This document shows positions 59,791 through 64,000 of a stretch of 64,000 bases of DNA, piece by piece. The DNA is from Massospora cicadina (lineage: Eukaryota; Entomophthoromycota; Entomophthoromycetes; Entomophthorales; Entomophthoraceae): positions 58,481 to 122,480 of the forward strand of contig JAKSZP010017335.1 of assembly GCA_022478985.1 (NCBI GenBank), given 5' to 3'. Position numbers and translations under genes: made by a program. Positions within the stretch are counted from its first letter, which is position 1. Each line of letters begins with the position of its first letter. Below the pieces are notes generated by a model. That model worked only from the letters and a program-made list of their open reading frames with translations, was not told where the DNA came from and did not search any database.

Positions 59791-60009
59791 GCTTTAATAG
59801 GCTAAAATAACATACTACCTTATTAATAATTCCCCAAGCTATCCAAACATTAGGCCTTGACGTTTTAAATACTATCATTAATTTATTAAGTAGACAATCT
59901 TTTTACCCCCACACAAGCCAAAAAAACTATCTCTAGATACAAACCTTTTCAGTATATATTTATATATATTATTTTTCATATAAGTGGTGAGAAAAGCCCT
60001 TCATGCATA

Positions 60010-60330
60010 TTGGTGAATTTAGAGGTAAATAAGCACCAAAAAGCTTTTTCCAACCCAAAAATCCAACAAATGGTACTCACTACAGGGAAGCCTGTACACC
60101 ACAAAACCACTAAAATGATGGAAATAAACCCTCAGCTAGCCTCCATTGACCTCCATATAGCTAGTGCTCTGTCTCGCCTTAAAAGGCTCAAGCACCACTC
60201 ACTGCAATGTCCTTGTTATAAAATTGGCGGAATTTTTAAGAGACGCCTTAAAGGTTTTTGCACAGGGTTCAACCCACTGAGCAATAGGACCAACGATATA
60301 ATGATCGTCATCCTTAGAACAACAGAATAA
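60010..60330 (+). CDS. Unrecognised basic ORF
   Basis: 106 codons, Lys/Arg/His-rich, with HSLQCPCYKIGGIFKRR (a Cys-x-Cys pair) and a basic run. It may continue the 59.5 kb coding-like stretch in another frame. No family is recognised, and it may not be a gene. Confidence 0.22.
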   Translation: MVNLEVNKHQKAFSNPKIQQMVLTTGKPVHHKTTKMMEINPQLASIDLHIASALSRLKRLKHHSLQCPCYKIGGIFKRRLKGFCTGFNPLSNRTNDIMIVILRTTE

Positions 60331-60779
60331 ACTTATTTAATAAATATGGAGCACTTACTACCGCCACACTCTTTTATACAATATAATAAATACAGAAGAT
60401 CCTTGCTGTTCTACTCAATCTAAAACTATTAACAACCTTTTTTGTCAATCTTCTCATCTCACCTATATCTCAGTGACTTTGGATGATACTTCTTCCATAG
60501 CTTAGTAAATTAATTCGCCATATCTCATTAATTCCAGAAATTCTTTATTTGTTAACATCACGATCGTCTAATTTGAGGAGATTTCCCAACAACCCAATAT
60601 CACCTCAGCTCAAGGCGCTCAAATAACTATAACTCCTATCAAACTTGGTGGATTCCATCCGTTCTGCCACAACGTCTTAGGTTTTATTATCTAGTCATAC
60701 CAGAATCATAACATTACAACCCCCTTGACTGGACAATCAGGCTCCTATTGCTTATACGCCCAGAGGAACTAAACATACA

Positions 60780-62106
60780 CTCTGTTGATGATCTGACTGC
60801 TCATGGGGTCCTAGATAGTATATGAATCCATACCTATCTTATAAATAACTTCAAACGGCCCAATAGAGAATACTGGCTAACTTGTACTTCTGCCTGGACC
60901 CATTTGATCATGGAATAGAGCCATGTCGCCATCTTTGAACTGGAATAACCCACTACACCATACCTGATCAGTAGCTTAAGTCTTAATCTCTTGACTAAAC
61001 TGAACGAGTATGCTTCAGTTTGCATTTGATTAAGGTGTCAGCTAGAGTCATCAAATAAAGTTGGGGATCCATTCCACTGGTATCTTCTACACAGGCGTAT
61101 AGCAGCACTGGAAGAGCAGTGAGTCATCCATACATTAATTGGAAGGTGCTCTTCCTCGTGGTGGAATTATAACTAATATTATAGGCGAAGACAGCAGTGA
61201 ACTACAGGGAACTCCAATATGAGGGTTGATTCACTACGCTTTATGGAGTATGTTTACTAAAGTCCCATTGACATGCTTATCCATTCCGTAAGACTCAGGG
61301 TGGTACGGGTTGTCAAAACCCCTTAGATGGCCATCAGCTTGTTAAAATTTGGGAGGATGTGGAAAAAAATATAGTTTCATTATTAGTAAGGAGGAACTGA
61401 GGAAAGCCATGCCGTTGGATAATACATTCCATTATGAATTTGGCCACTGTGACTGCCCCTAAATCCCGTATTGCCCTTGCTTTAACCTACCGGATTAAGC
61501 GGTCAATTGCCACCAAAATGTACTTGGACAGGTTAGCTCCAGTTGGCAGAGAGCCAATGACATCCAGGGAATCCGTATACCAAGAAAAGTGCAGCTTCAA
61601 TAACGGGTATGAGGTCTTCTAGCGGAATGGCTTTTGCTCTTGGCATTGGTGACAAGAGGAGATAGTATCAAGCACATTAAAGTTTAAGCTTTCCCAGTAA
61701 TACTGAGGTCACAATAAATCCAACGTCTTGCGCATGCACTATGCCCAACTGCCCTATATGCGCTCACAATAATGTTAGGCCGCGCTGAGGGTATCGGAAA
61801 GTTTACTGTTGAATTGCTGATCCGCTTGTACAACACACCATTCTGCTGGAAAGTATTTGCGTGCATTTTTATTAAACACCTTGATGACTTGTGGAGGTTC
61901 ATCTTCATACATTACGCCGAGCATTTTGTCATATATAATATCACTCAGATTTGCTGTAAATGGAATAGTTGGTAGCCTTGACAAGAAATCATAATAATGA
62001 TCTTTTTCTATTGTCAGTGAAGGATCTCGAAGTGGTAAGCCTGCAGTCTAAGAGCCCATCAAGCTAGACGCCCCTTGGCTCCTTAAGGTTCTGTAACCAG
62101 TGTAAC
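60780..62106 (-). pseudogene. Integrase of gypsy element E
   Basis: Minus strand after RNase H of E. DFLSRLPTIP near 61990 marks the RNase H-IN boundary. Zinc module: SCHQCQEQKPF at 61655-61627. Core: LDVIGSLPTG near 61565-61540 and YILVAIDRLI near 61500, giving the first catalytic Asp; VAKFIMECIIQRHGFPQFLL; TNNETIFFS near 61385 where the second Asp should stand (Asn here). The end module reads FKDGDMALFHDQMGPGR near 60940-60900 and a GPFEVIYKIGMDSYTI stretch near 60850. Frameshifts and stops are present and no chromodomain follows. Sequence from about 60330 to 60780 has no recognisable content. Confidence 0.7.
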
Positions 62107-62123
62107 AAGGCATATCTGTTACA
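62107..62123 (+). repeat. Target duplication of R5, left copy
   Basis: AAGGCATATCTGTTACA, identical to 62170-62186. Confidence 0.9.
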
Positions 62124-62169
62124 TCGATGAATCCCCCCCCTTGGGTTGGGACCATCTAGTACTAAAAAA
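62124..62169 (+). mobile_element. R5: 46-bp retroposon stub
   Basis: TTGGGTTGGGACCATCTAGT then ACTAAAAAA is a diverged copy of the R-family 3' end, preceded by TCGATGAATCCCCCCCC. It is flanked by a perfect 17-bp direct repeat. E coding sequence runs up to both sides, so this is an almost completely 5'-truncated insertion in the RNase H domain of element E. Confidence 0.82.
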
Positions 62170-62186
62170 AAGGCATATCTGTTACA
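62170..62186 (+). repeat. Target duplication of R5, right copy
   Basis: AAGGCATATCTGTTACA directly after the A-run of R5. The first A could belong to either the tail or the duplication. Confidence 0.9.
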
Positions 62187-64000
62187 ACTTTGAAATTACA
62201 CCATGCAAATATACTCTGAATTGCTTTTAAGCATAGATCACCGTTAAAGCACTCCCACTTGGTCACAGTTGATTATGTTTGTGGCAATTCAGGCTTTGAC
62301 TACAGTATGCTACTGGGTGCTCCTCCCCTTCGTCATCTTTTTGGGATAGAACTGCCCCCACAGTGAAAAGAGATGCATCCATCTGTACAATAAATAACTT
62401 TTCAAAATTTGAGTGGCGTAGTACTAGCGCATTGATCAACGCCTTTAAAGTGTATTGAAGGAGGGTGACGGCGTTCCGTCCATTCAAACGTGGCATCCTT
62501 TAATAATAACTCAAACACCTGTCCTCCAATATTACTAAAGTTTGGTATTAAGTGGCGATAGTAGACAGTCATCCCTAAAAATACTTGTATATCTCGCTTA
62601 CTGTTTGGTGTAGTCATCTTCTGAATAGCCTCCACCTTAGCTGGTTGGGACAGCAGCCCTGTTGCATCAACCACAAACACAAGGTACTCTAGCTGTTCCT
62701 TGAAAAAGTTGGATTTCCGGGGTTTTAAGTTGATGTTGGCCTCAGCCAACCGGCAGAATACCTCTTCCAAATTATTAATGTGCTCAGAAAACGTGGGGGA
62801 AAGACGTTGATGTCGTCTAGGTATACAAGAACGCAGGACAGCTTCAAATTGCCAAGGTTAGTGTCCATTAAACATGGGAATGTAGCTGAGGCATTATACA
62901 GTTGTTGCGGCATATTTGTCAGTTGAAAAAGCTCTTTTGACGTAATAGTGGCGCATTTCTCTTGTTCTAACGCAGATAACTCAATCTGCCAACAGCCTGA
63001 TATCAAATCCACTGCAGAGAAATAAAGATCTCCTCCCAACTGGTACAAAGCATTGTCAATTCACGTCAAAGGGTATGAGTCCTTTTTTGTAATGCTGTGA
63101 AGCTTGAGGTAGTTATTACTACCTGGATGGTACCATCCTTCTTTTTGACAATTTATGACAGGAAAGCCCATGGGCTCTTTGACAGCTCAAGCATCCCTTA
63201 CACAACAGTTTCTCAATTTCTGCCATGAAAACTTCTTTCGCTGCTCTAGATCGGCGGATTGGCCAAGATCTGATGGGGAGATGACCCCCAGTGTCCACTT
63301 AATGGATCACTCTCATGCGCACCTAAATCATGATCATCAACAACAAAGATCTTTTTAAATTTTTAGATAAGTCTTCCGCTTGAGCATTCTGGTCTTCCGT
63401 TAACCCCATCAAAAATTCATGTGGTACAACTGCTATTATGCCAAGCTGTCATTAAATAAGCAGACCAAATCGTTTAATAAATGAGCTCATGAACCTGGAG
63501 GACCCCTTCAACTGGGATGAAATTTAAATACAATACCATTTGGTGTCTGCAGATTTGCATTGTTCTATTCTGAAGATTAGCTACTAAGACCTTGATATCC
63601 CCAAGCCTTGGAAGTATAATGCCTGGGGCCATGTGGGGCTCAAGCCACAATTGCTGATAGGGCACAATGACCTCTCCATATAACCCAGCAGGCACATCTA
63701 CTCTAACTCGGTGTCTATAATTACTTGGTGTCCAGAGGTAATGGATATAGTGCCAGCAGCTCTAATCTGTATCCCTTGATATTCATAAATTTGATGGTGA
63801 AGGGCCTGGGTCTTGTTCTTTAATCAATGGTAGCCATCTAGAATCACCCCATCACCATATGCAAGGTAAAGTGACCCATGTGCATTGGATCCTTTGGTAT
63901 TTCACTGGAAGTGAAGTATATTTGGATCTACTGCGCAAGAATTTCAAAGGTCTCCGCTGTCATATCAACAACAACCCCAAAGTGGCGCATAAAAGCAGTT
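62187..64000 (-). pseudogene. PR-RT linker, RT and RNase H of gypsy element E
   Basis: Minus strand, entering from the right window edge. Linker at 63695-63474: LGDIKVLVANLQNRTMQI and FIPVEGVLQVHEL. RT: SPWAFLS-like and KKDGTIQV near 63190-63110, YFSAVDLISGCWQIELS near 63020, then VLVYLDDINVFP near 62840-62805 with an intact YLDD box, LKPRKSNFFKEQLEYL, and IQVFLGMTVYYRHLIPNFSNI near 62590-62530. RNase H: VQMDASLFTVGAVLSQ near 62380-62335, EEHPVAYCSQSL near 62310, and a VVTD stretch at the R5 insertion. Frames shift between blocks. Whether PR and Gag follow beyond 64000 is unknown. Confidence 0.78.

Noticed and set aside
62124..62169. Family R as a Helitron (hairpin followed by CTAA, and R5 starting with TC)
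   Set aside because: Helitrons make no target duplication and have a fixed 5' end; R copies have 11-17 bp duplications and variable 5' truncation.
1..64000. tRNA, rRNA, host protein genes with introns, telomeric or centromeric satellites
   Set aside because: None seen. Long exons with recognisable host domains are absent; a gene of very small exons could be missed by reading alone.

Overview
This 64 kb window looks like a repeat-dense, AT-rich stretch of a eukaryotic nuclear genome. I recognise no intact host gene, tRNA or rRNA. Almost everything readable is decayed Ty3/gypsy LTR-retrotransposon sequence, layered by repeated insertion. At least four copies (B, D, F, N) read as chromoviruses or chromovirus-like: integrase (IN) ends in a GPY/F-type module, and in B, D and F this is followed by a chromodomain. 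Other copies (A, E, H, K) lack a visible chromodomain. The RT fragment at 57.5 kb and the IN at 36.4 kb resemble fungal gypsy lineages. A fungus with a TE-inflated genome is my best guess (about 0.5); the window alone does not prove it.

Layout. 0-3.4 kb: element L, minus strand, Gag and protease (PR) only. 3.4-5.95 kb: element K pol, plus. 5.95-7.8 kb: R1, the longest copy of an unrecognised poly(A)-ended retroposon. 8.5-31.2 kb: a nest. Element N (minus) is split inside IN by element A (plus, about 9134-28418). A is itself split by chromovirus B (11702-17686, TSD GATAC) between gag and PR, and by element C (19361-24313, minus, TSD TTCAT) inside RT. 31.2-45.2 kb: very AT-rich old sequence with retroposon R2 and gypsy remnants I, J and H (all plus). 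45.9-55.2 kb: element F (minus, chromovirus), split in IN by chromovirus D (46690-52678, TSD GTGCG) and in RNase H by retroposon R3. 55.4-60.3 kb: two diverged copies of one segment flanking an RT remnant (O), one copy carrying retroposon R4, then unassigned ORFs. 60.8-64 kb: element E pol (minus), with a 46-bp retroposon stub, R5, flanked by a perfect 17-bp target duplication.

Two things stand out. The R family has five copies with one shared 3' end (short hairpin, then A-run), different 5' truncations, and target duplications of about 11-17 bp at four of five copies; its longest copy holds a decayed, GC-rich frame of about 560 codons that I cannot assign. Element C has lost RT, RNase H and most of IN but keeps both LTRs, a primer-site-like sequence, a polypurine tract, Gag and PR, so it looks like a non-autonomous derivative. 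Reading frames throughout carry stops and frameshifts. Domain calls rest on short motifs read by eye, and boundaries without a TSD are approximate.
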